Origin: Marinimicrobium sp038419845
GTDB lineage: Bacteria > Pseudomonadota > Gammaproteobacteria > Pseudomonadales > Cellvibrionaceae
Length of the DNA: 64,000 nt
NCBI RefSeq assembly: GCF_038419845.1
Contig: NZ_JBCAQT010000003.1
Location: 234,338 to 298,337 of the forward strand
Reading direction: 5' to 3'
How positions within the stretch are numbered: position 1 is the stretch's first letter; each line of letters starts with the position of its first letter. A program made the position numbers and the translations under genes. This document shows positions 9,793-18,425 of the stretch, one piece after another. The notes below the pieces were generated by a model. It did no database searches. It was given only the letters and a program-made list of their open reading frames with translations, and was not told the origin of the DNA.

Positions 9793-10629
9793 TCAACCCG
9801 CCTCACCTCTGACTTCACCTCCAACCTCAATTCGGGCTCCGGTGTCGGTGTTAGCCCGAGGCTCGCTCGCGGGGTAAAAGCCTGAGTAAGGTGCGCGCTG
9901 ACGCGGCCGGGTATCCAGCGTCAGTTCGGGCCAGACATCGGTCATGGCGACAACAAAGCGCGATAGCGCCCAGCCCTGTTTGCGGCGGGGGACACTGACG
10001 GCAATGCCATGAGGGTGGGGACTCAACTCCAGGCAGAGATCGACGGGCAGCCCGGCCGCTGCGTTGTGGGCCCCCAGAAACAGAAAGTTGGCCGATTCTC
10101 CCGCCCGGGCCGCCAACTGCAGGCGACGGGCCTGGACCAGAGGTACCCGGTCCTGCCACAGGCAGACGGCCTGACAGGCGCCGCTTTTCAGACACTGCTC
10201 GGCCGCCCAGAGGGCCTCCCGATCGGTGCCTGGCTGCACCAGCAGAAGCCGCTTCAGATCCATCCCCGCTCCCGGGAGGCTTTCGGCATTGAGCGGATAG
10301 GGGGGCGCGATGAGCGCGACCAGCCGGTCCTTTTCCGAGTGCTCGCTGTGGCCGGATAGCGCGCCGTGGCCCGATAAAACGCTGTGGTCAGATAAAACGC
10401 CGTGGCCAGATAAAGCGCCGCGGCCGGATAGAAAGGGCCACAGTAGCCGCAACTCACCAATACCGGTGGGGCCCTGTACGGTAATCACTCCCCGGCTGGG
10501 CAGGCCTCCACCCAGTTGTCGATCCAGTTCGGGCCAACCACTGGGACGCGCGGCCACCGGCCCGGATGACTCCCGGCCCCGCCAAATCAACTGCTGTTGC
10601 TCAAGCTGTTCCAGACTGGGCTGCTGCAT
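9793..10629 (-). CDS. imuA: ImuA, RecA/SulA-like mutasome subunit
   Basis: RecA-like accessory protein of the ImuA-ImuB-DnaE2 mutasome. The ATG at 10629 (MQQPSLEQLEQQQLIWRG) is preferred; an upstream in-frame extension to 10692 crosses the LexA box. Conserved ImuA blocks are visible: LDRQLGGGLPSRGVITVQG and GIGELRLLWPFL. Immediately after the latter the protein contains five near-identical six-residue units of the type LSGHGA, encoded by 18-bp tandem repeats, an expansion not expected in the family. Length is 278 residues. It is co-transcribed with imuB. Confidence 0.88.
   Translation of the reverse strand: MQQPSLEQLEQQQLIWRGRESSGPVAARPSGWPELDRQLGGGLPSRGVITVQGPTGIGELRLLWPFLSGRGALSGHGVLSDHSVLSGHGALSGHSEHSEKDRLVALIAPPYPLNAESLPGAGMDLKRLLLVQPGTDREALWAAEQCLKSGACQAVCLWQDRVPLVQARRLQLAARAGESANFLFLGAHNAAAGLPVDLCLELSPHPHGIAVSVPRRKQGWALSRFVVAMTDVWPELTLDTRPRQRAPYSGFYPASEPRANTDTGARIEVGGEVRGEAG
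10345..10434 (-). repeat. Five 18-bp tandem repeats inside imuA
   Basis: Units at 10345-10362, 10363-10380, 10381-10398, 10399-10416 and 10417-10434 share the pattern gcYgtggYcMgataaaac with a few substitutions. They keep the frame and encode repeats of LSGHGA/LSDHSV. The array is a local in-frame expansion and could vary in copy number. Confidence 0.9.
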
Positions 10630-10643
10630 ACACCACCTCAAAA

Positions 10644-10659
10644 CTGTATATATAAACAG
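10644..10659 (-). promoter_or_regulatory. LexA (SOS) box upstream of imuAB
   Basis: ctgtatatataaacag fits CTG-N10-CAG with an alternating A/T core, a strong LexA operator. It lies 15 bp upstream of the imuA ATG. An adjoining tatatacag extends the A/T-rich repressor region. The imuAB operon should be repressed by LexA and induced by DNA damage. Confidence 0.88.
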
Positions 10660-10690
10660 TATATACAGTCTGCACGGGTGTCGCAAAAAC

Positions 10691-10722
10691 AAAAACCCCC
10701 GGGATGACTCCCGGGGGTTTTT
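10691..10722. terminator. Rho-independent terminator between redoxin gene and imuA
   Basis: aaaaacccccggg, a 6-base loop, then cccgggggttttt form a 13-bp inverted repeat whose outer part is an A run on one side and a T run on the other, so it can work in both directions. It lies downstream of the redoxin gene on the minus strand and insulates the SOS-controlled imuAB promoter from read-through. Confidence 0.88.
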
Positions 10723-10761
10723 TAACGGTGACTCGGCCCTATGGGCTGACCCGGTGGAGCA

Positions 10762-11355
10762 CTAGAGTTTCACATCACAACCATAAGGCTGAGTGTTGGT
10801 CACTTCCACCTCTTCACCGTTCATGGCCTTTGTCAGCGCCTGGCGCAGATAATTCTCGCCCGTGCCCTCGTCGCCGTTCGCGTAGGGGGCGCCGGTGTAT
10901 ACCAGTGTGCCCTGGGGGTCGATGATAAACACCTGGGGCGCTTTTTCCACACCATAGGCGCGGGCCACGACACCGGTCTCATCCAGCAGGATCGGAGTAC
11001 TGCTCTTCATGTCGTACTCTGCCTCGGCTTCCTGCGCCTCTTCGGAGTTCATGACATTGTCCGGGCCGGGCTGAGAGGAGACGACGGTCAGCCACTTGAC
11101 GTCCTGCTCGCGAAACTCTTTCTGCAGGGCTGACATCTGGCCATCGTCATAGTGGTTCTTCACCGCGTCACAATCGGGGTGAAACCACTCCAGTACCACC
11201 CACTCGCCAATATAGTCTGTCAGGGTGTGGGATTCCCCCGTGGCATCCGTGGCCCGAAATGCCGGGGCCGGCTCGCCGGTGGCGGCGTTGGCCAGTGCGG
11301 CGTTTGACATCAACAAACTGCCCGCCAAACCCAGGCTGCACAATAATCGAGTCAT
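10762..11355 (-). CDS. Periplasmic redoxin/thioredoxin-like protein
   Basis: Thioredoxin-fold protein with a signal peptide (MTRLLCSLGLAGSLLMSNAALA), so it acts in the periplasm. After export the domain starts GEPAPAFRATDATG. The active-site region is FHPDCDAVKNHY with a single cysteine rather than CxxC, and a second cysteine lies in the C-terminal PYGCDVKL motif, as in the peroxiredoxin-like PRX_like1 group. It probably acts as a thiol peroxidase or reductase; the partner is not evident. The ATG at 11355 is chosen because it opens the signal peptide; a 5-residue longer frame exists. It ends just before a strong terminator. Confidence 0.82.
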   Translation of the reverse strand: MTRLLCSLGLAGSLLMSNAALANAATGEPAPAFRATDATGESHTLTDYIGEWVVLEWFHPDCDAVKNHYDDGQMSALQKEFREQDVKWLTVVSSQPGPDNVMNSEEAQEAEAEYDMKSSTPILLDETGVVARAYGVEKAPQVFIIDPQGTLVYTGAPYANGDEGTGENYLRQALTKAMNGEEVEVTNTQPYGCDVKL

Positions 11356-11399
11356 GAAATCAGGCTCCATCAGCTTAAAAGTAGCCCCATGCTAACAAA

Positions 11400-12878
11400 T
11401 TAGTGCTGATCTCTCACCTGGAGCGCCTGTTCATACACCCGCTCGTATTCCTGGGCGCTTTTTTCCCAGGAGTAATCGCCTTTCATGGCATTGAGTTGCC
11501 GCTGGCGCCAGCGATCGGGCTGATGGTAGAGAGCCAGGGCCCGGGTCAGGGCGTCGCGCAGGGCGCTGGCGGTGGGGGCTTCAAAGCGGAAGCCGTTATC
11601 GGGCGTAGACTCGGCGGCGGTGCCATCCTCAGTCTGATCGGACGACTCAAACACGGTGTCGTTCAGACCGCCCACGGCGTGTACCAGTGGCAGGGTGCCG
11701 TAGCGCAGGCTGTACAGCTGGTTCAGCCCACAGGGCTCGAACAGGGAGGGCATCAGGAAGAGATCGACACCGCCTTCGATCTGGTGCGCCAGGCCTTCGT
11801 CGTAGCCGAGGGTGAGCGCCAGCTGTTCGGGGTAAAGGGCCTGCAGCTCCTTCAATGCCGTGTGGTACTGGGCCTGACCGCTGCCCAGAATGACAAACTG
11901 ACACTCGCCCCGCTTCAGGAATTCCGGTAATGCCGACAACATCAGGTCCACGCCTTTCTGCTCCACCAAGCGGCCGATAAAGCCCAGCAGGGGCGTTTCT
12001 TCCGAGGGGGGCAGTCCCACCCGCTCTTGCAGGGCGAGCTTGTTGACGACTTTCTGTTTCAGGTTCCGGCGGCTGTAGTTCTGGGTCAGGTGGGGGTCGC
12101 GGCCCGGGTTCCACTCCTGGGTATCGATGCCGTTGAGAATCCCGCTAAGCTGCGCTTGCCGGGCGAAGAGCAGGCCGTCCAGGCCGCAGCCGAACTCGGG
12201 GGTCTGGATTTCCCGGGCATAGCTGGGGCTGACCGTCGTGATCTGATCGGCGAAGACCAGGCCTCCCTTGATGAAGGACAGTTGGTCGTAAAACTCCATC
12301 GCCTCCGGGTGCCACCAGTGCTCGGGCAGCGACAGTTCAGCAAAGGCCGAGTAGGGAAAGAGGCCGTGATAGGCGAGGTTGTGTATGGTGAATACCAGAG
12401 CCGGGCGTTTGGGTTCCTGCGCCAGCAGAGCCATTGCCATACCGGACTGCCAGTCGTTACCGTGAACCAGATCGGCCCGCCAGTCGACGCCGGCCCGCCC
12501 CATGGCCAGCTCCGCTGCTACCACGCCGAACCAGTAAAAGCGCCGATGGTTGTCCGGCCAATCCAGCCCCTGGTCGTCGACATAGGGGTTGCCGCCCCGA
12601 TTGGAGAATTCCGGCATATCCACCAGCCAGACCGTGACCCGGGTGCCCGGCAGGCGGGTCTGCCACACCGTGATATTGCGCTCGCCATAGGTCAGAGATG
12701 CCAGGGGTTTGAGCCCGACTTTGCGGGCCGCTTCCAGTACTCTGGGATAGGCCGGCAGTACCAGGCGGACCGAGTGGTCGCGTTTCAGCAGTGCGCGCGG
12801 CAGGCTGGCCGCCACATCGGCCAGGCCTCCGGTTTTGATCAGCGGGTAAGCCTCGCTGGTAACAAAGAGTATATTCAT
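11400..12878 (-). CDS. glgA: Glycogen synthase GlgA
   Basis: ADP-glucose:alpha-1,4-glucan glucosyltransferase (GT5) that elongates glycogen. The N-terminus MNILFVTSEAYPLIKTGGLADV contains the KTGGLADV ADP-glucose-binding motif at residues 15-22. Further blocks are HNLAYHG, GILNGID and the C-terminal donor-site segment PSLFEPCGLNQLYSLRYGTLPLV. Length is 492 residues, normal for bacteria. The start codon overlaps the glgB stop by 4 bp (ATGA), so translation is coupled. Divergent glgC, about 2.5 kb away, supplies ADP-glucose. Confidence 0.96.
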   Translation of the reverse strand: MNILFVTSEAYPLIKTGGLADVAASLPRALLKRDHSVRLVLPAYPRVLEAARKVGLKPLASLTYGERNITVWQTRLPGTRVTVWLVDMPEFSNRGGNPYVDDQGLDWPDNHRRFYWFGVVAAELAMGRAGVDWRADLVHGNDWQSGMAMALLAQEPKRPALVFTIHNLAYHGLFPYSAFAELSLPEHWWHPEAMEFYDQLSFIKGGLVFADQITTVSPSYAREIQTPEFGCGLDGLLFARQAQLSGILNGIDTQEWNPGRDPHLTQNYSRRNLKQKVVNKLALQERVGLPPSEETPLLGFIGRLVEQKGVDLMLSALPEFLKRGECQFVILGSGQAQYHTALKELQALYPEQLALTLGYDEGLAHQIEGGVDLFLMPSLFEPCGLNQLYSLRYGTLPLVHAVGGLNDTVFESSDQTEDGTAAESTPDNGFRFEAPTASALRDALTRALALYHQPDRWRQRQLNAMKGDYSWEKSAQEYERVYEQALQVRDQH

Positions 12879-15061
12879 TCCAGTTCAAACATGACGGCCG
12901 CCAGCGGCGGCAGGGTGAGTTGGATGGAATGGGGGCGACCCATCCAGGGAATATCTTCGCTCTGCAACGGCAGCGGGTTACCGACATTGCTGCCGCCGTA
13001 GTATTCCGAGTCACTATTGAAAATTTCCCGGTACCGGCCCGCTTCGGGCACACCCAGGCGGTAGCCCTCTCTGGGCGTGGGGGTAAAGTTGAGAGCGATC
13101 AGAACAAAACCTTTCTCGCTGCGGCGAATAAAACTGATGATCGACTGGGTGCTGTCGTGACAGTCAATCCATTCAAAGCCCTCATGGCTGAACCCGCGCT
13201 CGTACAGGGCGGGCAGGGTGCGGTAGAGCCGGTTGAGGTCGCCCACCGCCGTGTGCAGGCCCCGGTGCAGCGGCTCGTCGAGCAGATTCCAGTCGAGCTC
13301 GCGCGATTGAGCCCACTCCCGCCACTGACCAAACTCACAACTCATGAACAACAGCTTGGTGCCGGGGTAGGCGTACTGGTAGGCGTAGAGCAGCCTCAGA
13401 TTGGCGAAGCGCTGCCAGTCGTCGCCCGGCATTTTGGTGACCATACTGCCCTTGCCGTGAACCACTTCATCGTGCGAGAAGGGCAGCATGAAGTTTTCCG
13501 TGAAGGCGTAGATGAGGCCGAACGTCAGCTGGTCGTGGTGATAGTGACGATAGATGGGGTCCTTGCTCATATAGACCAGAGTGTCGTGCATCCAGCCCAT
13601 ATTCCACTTCATGGAAAACCCCAGACCGCCGACCCAGGTGGGGCGAGTCACCTGGGGCCAGGAGGTGGATTCCTCGGCCAGCACCACCGTGCCGGGGTGG
13701 CGGCCGTGACAGAGTTCGTTCAGCTGCCGGAGAAAGTCGATGGCTTCGAGGTTTTCATTGCCGCCGTATTTGTTGGGTAGCCAGTCTCCCTCTTCGCGCG
13801 AGTAATCCAGATAGAGCATGGAGGCCACGGCGTCCACGCGCAGCCCGTCGAGGTGAAACTCATCCAGCCAGTAGAGGGCGTTGGCGAGCAGGAAGTTGCG
13901 CACCTCATTGCGGCCATAGTTGTAGATCAGCGTACCCCAGTCCCGGTGCTCGCCCCGACGGGGGTCGTCGTGCTCATAGAGCGCCGTGCCGTCAAAGCGG
14001 GCGAGGGCGTGTTCATCTTTGGGAAAGTGGGCGGGTACCCAGTCGAGCAGGACACCGATGCCCTGAGAATGCAGATGATCCACCATGTAACGGAAATCAT
14101 CGGGGGTGCCAAAGCGGCTGGTGGGGGCAAAATACCCGGTGGTCTGATAGCCCCAGGAGTCGTCCAGAGGATGCTCGGAAATCGGCAACAATTCTACGTG
14201 AGTAAAGCCCAGAGACGTGACATACTCCGCTAATTGATGAGCCAGCGTACGGTAATTGACGAACTGGCCATCGCTCCCCCGGCGCCAGGAGCCCAAGTGC
14301 ACTTCATAGACCGAAAAGGGCGCCTGCTGCCAATCCCACCGGGCGCGCTCCTGGAGCCATTCGTGGTCTTCCCACTGATAGGTGACCGGTGCCGTCACGC
14401 GTGCCGCTGTCTGAGGGCGCAGTTCGAATGCCTGGCCATACGGATCGGCTTTCTGTTGCACGTGGCCGGTATCGCGGTTGCGGACCGAGAGTTTGTACAG
14501 GACACCCGGCTCGAGCCCGGGGACAAACAGCTCCCAGACACCGCTGGAGCCGCGCACGCGCATGGCGTGACGGCGGTCATCCCAGCCGTTGAAGTCACCC
14601 ACCACACTGATTCGTCCGGCCGCCGGGGCCCAGGTGGCGAACAGCACGCCCGCGACACCGTCGACCACTTTGTAATGAGCGCCCAGCACCTCATAAATGC
14701 GCCAGTGCCGGCCCTCACCAAACAGGTGCAGATCCAGCTCGCCCACTTGTGGGGCGAAACTGTAGGGGTCCAGGGCCGATTGAGTGCGGCCATCGTCGGT
14801 CTGCCATTCGATTTCAGGGTGCGGGGGCAGCTCGGCGGGCTTTCCGCGCCAGAGGAACAGGTCGGTGTCGGGATGGCGCGTCATCGTCAGGCGCGATTTT
14901 ACCCCGACGGCCGAGGCAGTTTGGGCGCCGGGCAAAAACGCGCGCAGCTCCACCTGTGTTTTATCACCCTCAACCGGGTGGCGACCGAGAATCTCAAAGG
15001 GGTCGTGGTGCCGGGCCTGGGCCAGGCGCAGACAGTGGTCGGTCAATGGCGTGGCTGGCAT
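12875..15061 (-). CDS. glgB: 1,4-alpha-glucan branching enzyme GlgB
   Basis: GH13 enzyme of 728 residues that creates alpha-1,6 branches in glycogen. It has an N-terminal domain, a CBM48 module (GVLFATWAPAAGRISVVGDFNGW) near residue 140, and a catalytic TIM barrel with the nucleophile aspartate in DGLRVDAVAS (about residue 409) and the acid/base glutamate in VLAEESTSWP (about 462). The third carboxylate is in FSHDEVVHG. A C-terminal beta domain ends the protein. It is the first gene of the glgBA operon, facing glgC across a 378-bp gap. Confidence 0.96.
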   Translation of the reverse strand: MPATPLTDHCLRLAQARHHDPFEILGRHPVEGDKTQVELRAFLPGAQTASAVGVKSRLTMTRHPDTDLFLWRGKPAELPPHPEIEWQTDDGRTQSALDPYSFAPQVGELDLHLFGEGRHWRIYEVLGAHYKVVDGVAGVLFATWAPAAGRISVVGDFNGWDDRRHAMRVRGSSGVWELFVPGLEPGVLYKLSVRNRDTGHVQQKADPYGQAFELRPQTAARVTAPVTYQWEDHEWLQERARWDWQQAPFSVYEVHLGSWRRGSDGQFVNYRTLAHQLAEYVTSLGFTHVELLPISEHPLDDSWGYQTTGYFAPTSRFGTPDDFRYMVDHLHSQGIGVLLDWVPAHFPKDEHALARFDGTALYEHDDPRRGEHRDWGTLIYNYGRNEVRNFLLANALYWLDEFHLDGLRVDAVASMLYLDYSREEGDWLPNKYGGNENLEAIDFLRQLNELCHGRHPGTVVLAEESTSWPQVTRPTWVGGLGFSMKWNMGWMHDTLVYMSKDPIYRHYHHDQLTFGLIYAFTENFMLPFSHDEVVHGKGSMVTKMPGDDWQRFANLRLLYAYQYAYPGTKLLFMSCEFGQWREWAQSRELDWNLLDEPLHRGLHTAVGDLNRLYRTLPALYERGFSHEGFEWIDCHDSTQSIISFIRRSEKGFVLIALNFTPTPREGYRLGVPEAGRYREIFNSDSEYYGGSNVGNPLPLQSEDIPWMGRPHSIQLTLPPLAAVMFELE

Positions 15062-15439
15062 TATTCGCCTCTCGTCAGGGTTCTTGAAAGCACCGTCATT
15101 TAGGGGGTGCTCTTAAAGCGTAATAGGGTTATAGCCATATTGCCAGTGGTTTCTGGTTCTGTGTCACCGATGAATTTGACGCGAAAAAATTTTGGTTGAA
15201 ATTGATCCTGAACAACATGAAAGTAAAATTTTCTGACTACACTAAACAGTGTACTTTGGGTAAGTGGCCATCAGGACGATTTTTTTATATCGTCTTTTTG
15301 GCATCTTTATTGCTCACTTGCTCCAGGGGCTGGCCGTTGCCGATACAACTATCGGTACACCCCCGGAGCCAATACCGCTCAATGTCTCCTGGTACCAGGA
15401 GACGGTTAGTGGGATCTATGGCTTAAGCGGAGATTGTTT
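15062..15439. other. Divergent intergenic region between glgB and glgC
   Basis: The 378-bp gap should hold the promoters for glgBA (leftward) and for glgC-GH57-malQ (rightward). It is more A/T-rich than its surroundings, but I could not fix a -35/-10 pair with confidence. A GTG-initiated frame from 15264 to 15446 would encode a 60-residue peptide with a signal-peptide-like start, but it lacks a clear ribosome site and overlaps the glgC start, so I do not call it as a gene. Confidence 0.6.
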
Positions 15440-16708
15440 ATGTTGACGTCCAAATCCGGCCGGTTTGTCAGCCGCCTCACCCGGGAAACACTGGCCATTG
15501 TCCTGGCCGGAGGGCGGGGCTCCCGCCTGCATCAGTTGACCAATTGGCGAGCCAAGCCTGCCGTCCACTATGGCGGCAAGTTTCGTATTGTGGACTTTCC
15601 TCTGTCCAACTGTGTTAACTCGGGCATACGGCGTATCAGTGTGCTTACTCAGTACAAGTCGCATTCCCTGGACCGGCACATCCAGCGAGGCTGGGGCTTT
15701 CTGGGGGGCGAGTTAGGCGAGTTTGTTGAGCTGCTGCCGGCTCAGCAGCGGCTGGGCGAAAACTGGTATGCGGGGACGGCCGATGCGGTCATGCAGAACC
15801 TGGATATCATCCGTCAGCACGACCCGGCCTATGTACTGATCCTCGCCGGGGACCACGTTTACAAGATGGACTACGGCACCATGTTGGCCGCCCACGTGGA
15901 AAGTGAAGCCGATATCACCGTGGGCTGTATTGAAGTACCCATAGAGGAAGCCAGCGCCTTTGGCGTGATGAACATCGATGAAAGCAACCGGATCGTGAAG
16001 TTTCTGGAAAAACCGGCTAACCCCGACCCCATGCCCGGCTCCACCGATCAGGTGTTGGCCTCCATGGGAATTTATGTGTTCAGCACCGAGGTTCTGTTTC
16101 GGGAGTTGCTGCACGATCAATCCCTGCCGGGCTCCTCTCACGACTTTGGCAAGGATATTATTCCGTCGCTTCTGGACAGCCACCGGATTATGGCCTTCCC
16201 ATTCCGGGATCCTGTGTCCGGAGGCAAAGCCTACTGGCGCGATGTAGGCACCGTCGATGCACTCTGGCAGGCCAACCTCGAGCTGACCGGCATTACGCCG
16301 GAGTTGGACCTGTACGATTCCGAGTGGCCCATCTGGACCTATCAGGAGCAGGTGCCTCCGGCCAAGTTCGTGTTTGACGATGACGATCGCCGAGGGGTGG
16401 CGGTGGATTCGATGATCGCCGGGGGTTGTATTGTCTCGGGAGCGAAGATAAAACACTCACTGTTGTTTCCGCGGGTCAGAGTGCACTCCTACGCCGAAGT
16501 GACCGACTCGGTGATCTTTCCCCGAGTCGATATCGGGCGCAACTGCCGCATCAAGAAGGCACTGATTGATCGTGGTTGCCAGATACCGGCAGGCACGGAG
16601 ATTGGCTACGACATTGAGGCCGATCGAAAGCGCTTTCATGTCTCCCCCAAAGGTGTCGTCCTGGTGACACCGGAAATGCTGGACGAGGAATACCCCCATG
16701 TCGTCTAA
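15440..16708 (+). CDS. glgC: Glucose-1-phosphate adenylyltransferase GlgC
   Basis: Makes ADP-glucose from ATP and glucose-1-phosphate, the committed step of glycogen synthesis, usually under allosteric control. The nucleotidyltransferase signature AIVLAGGRGSRL lies at residues 20-31, followed by KPAVHYGGKFRIVDFPLSN. The sugar-phosphate-binding FLEKP block and a C-terminal left-handed beta-helix (DSVIFPRVDIGRNC) are present. I chose the ATG at 15440 over an in-frame TTG 6 bp upstream. Length is 422 residues. The stop overlaps the GH57 start by 11 bp, so it leads a glgC-GH57-malQ operon. Confidence 0.95.
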   Translation: MLTSKSGRFVSRLTRETLAIVLAGGRGSRLHQLTNWRAKPAVHYGGKFRIVDFPLSNCVNSGIRRISVLTQYKSHSLDRHIQRGWGFLGGELGEFVELLPAQQRLGENWYAGTADAVMQNLDIIRQHDPAYVLILAGDHVYKMDYGTMLAAHVESEADITVGCIEVPIEEASAFGVMNIDESNRIVKFLEKPANPDPMPGSTDQVLASMGIYVFSTEVLFRELLHDQSLPGSSHDFGKDIIPSLLDSHRIMAFPFRDPVSGGKAYWRDVGTVDALWQANLELTGITPELDLYDSEWPIWTYQEQVPPAKFVFDDDDRRGVAVDSMIAGGCIVSGAKIKHSLLFPRVRVHSYAEVTDSVIFPRVDIGRNCRIKKALIDRGCQIPAGTEIGYDIEADRKRFHVSPKGVVLVTPEMLDEEYPHVV

Positions 16709-18425
16709 GGAGCAAAAGAACAAAGCCAAGGTGGTTTTCTGTTGGCATATGCACCAACCGGACTACCGGGACCGGCTGACGGGAGAGTACTACTTTCCCT
16801 GGACGTACCTGCACGCCATCAAGGATTATACGGATATGCTGGTGCACCTTGAGGACAACCCCAAGGCGCGCGTGGTGGTCAATTTTGCGCCCATATTGCT
16901 CGAGCAGCTGGACGACTATCAGTCTCAGATAGACGCCTACCTCAAGCAGGGCAGCGCGATTCGCGACCCCATGCTCGCCGCTCTGGTGCAGGAGGATCTG
17001 CCCGAGCCCGGAAGCGAGGGCTTTCTGGAGCTGGCCAACAACTGTCTGCGGGCTCACCGGGACCGGATGATCGAGCGTTTTGCCCCCTTCGCGTTTCTGG
17101 TGGACACGCTGGAGCAGTCCAACAATAACCCCCAGCAGCAATGCTATCTGAACCACCAGTTTCTGATCGATCTGCTTGTCTGGTACCACCTGAGCTGGCT
17201 GGGGGAAAATCAGCGTCGGGACGATTCCCGTATCACTGATTTGCAGGAAAAAGCGGGGGGTTACAGCGACCAGGACCGGCGCGAGTTGCTCAACGTCATT
17301 GCCGAGCAGATGAGTGCCATCAAACCCCGCTATCGGCAGTTGCAGGAACAGGGCCGCATCGAGCTGGCCATGAGTCCCTACGCGCACCCGATCCTGCCGT
17401 TGCTGCTGGATTTCAGAAGTCTGCTCGAAGCCATGCCGGATGCCGCCCTGCCCAAGGCGGCGGAGTACCCCGGCGGCGATGAGCGTGCCCGCTGGCACCT
17501 GACCAAAGGGTTGGAAGTGTTCAAGGACTTTTTCGGGTGTCGCCCCGCGGGCTGCTGGGCCTCCGAGGGCGCGCTGAGTGATGACACGCTCAAACTCCTG
17601 AGTGAATCCGGCTTCCAATGGACTGCCACAGGGGACTCGGTGCTGCATAACAGCCTCAAACATACCGCCAACGAGGGGCAGGCACCGGAAAATCTGCACA
17701 AGGCCTATCGATTCGGTGAGCACTCGGTGACAAGCTTTTTCCGCGATGATGGCCTCTCGGACCTGATCGGGTTTCAGTACGCCGACTGGCATGCGGAAGA
17801 CGCCGTGGGCGATCTGATCAACCACCTGGTGGCGATTGCCGAGGCGAGCAAAACACCGGAAGACTGTGTGATCTCCATCATCATGGATGGTGAAAACGCC
17901 TGGGAATATTACCCGGAAAACGCCTGGTACTTCCTCGAAGCCCTGTACCGCCGGATCAGTGATCACCCTCAACTGGATATGACGACCTATGCCGCTGCTC
18001 TGGCCGATCCGCAAGTGAAGCCTGTGCCGCTCAAGCACCTGGTCGCTGGCAGTTGGGTGTACGGCACTTTCTCAACCTGGATGGGCGAGCCGGACAAGAA
18101 CCTGGCCTGGGACATGCTCTGTAGCGCCAAAGCGGTGTACGACCGGGTCATTGACACCCTGGATCCCGAACAGCAGAAAGAGGCGGAACTGCAGTTGGCC
18201 CAATGCGAGGGTTCGGACTGGTTCTGGTGGTTCGGCGACTACAACCCGAGCGACAGTGTGCGCGACTTTGACTACCTGTATCGCCGACACCTGATCAACC
18301 TGTATCGGCTCCTCGAGCAGCCGGTTCCTGAATCACTACAGCACGCGTTCAGTCGCGGCGGTGGTGCGCCAGCGGCCGGCGGGGTGATGCGCCGGGGCCA
18401 CGCGCCGGCGGAAGGGGGCGCCTGA
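16698..18425 (+). CDS. Glycoside hydrolase family 57 alpha-glucan enzyme
   Basis: GH57 enzymes act on alpha-glucans (alpha-amylase, 4-alpha-glucanotransferase or branching activity) by a retaining mechanism. The N-terminus VVFCWHMHQPDYRDRLTGEY is the characteristic HxHQP strand. The likely nucleophile glutamate is in CWASEGALSDD (about residue 290) and the acid/base aspartate in IIMDGENAWE (about 396). Length is 575 residues. It overlaps glgC by 11 bp and malQ by 1 bp, so it is expressed with the glycogen genes and probably remodels or degrades glycogen or maltodextrins. The exact activity is not determined by sequence. The C-terminus is a Gly/Ala-rich low-complexity tail. Confidence 0.9.
   Translation: MSSKEQKNKAKVVFCWHMHQPDYRDRLTGEYYFPWTYLHAIKDYTDMLVHLEDNPKARVVVNFAPILLEQLDDYQSQIDAYLKQGSAIRDPMLAALVQEDLPEPGSEGFLELANNCLRAHRDRMIERFAPFAFLVDTLEQSNNNPQQQCYLNHQFLIDLLVWYHLSWLGENQRRDDSRITDLQEKAGGYSDQDRRELLNVIAEQMSAIKPRYRQLQEQGRIELAMSPYAHPILPLLLDFRSLLEAMPDAALPKAAEYPGGDERARWHLTKGLEVFKDFFGCRPAGCWASEGALSDDTLKLLSESGFQWTATGDSVLHNSLKHTANEGQAPENLHKAYRFGEHSVTSFFRDDGLSDLIGFQYADWHAEDAVGDLINHLVAIAEASKTPEDCVISIIMDGENAWEYYPENAWYFLEALYRRISDHPQLDMTTYAAALADPQVKPVPLKHLVAGSWVYGTFSTWMGEPDKNLAWDMLCSAKAVYDRVIDTLDPEQQKEAELQLAQCEGSDWFWWFGDYNPSDSVRDFDYLYRRHLINLYRLLEQPVPESLQHAFSRGGGAPAAGGVMRRGHAPAEGGA

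Noticed and set aside
15264..15446. Possible 60-residue secreted peptide upstream of glgC
   Set aside because: It has a signal-peptide-like start, but begins with GTG without a ribosome site and overlaps the glgC start; more likely part of the leader region.
16551..18038. Long minus-strand open frame (495 codons)
   Set aside because: Antisense shadow of the GH57 gene; no domain.
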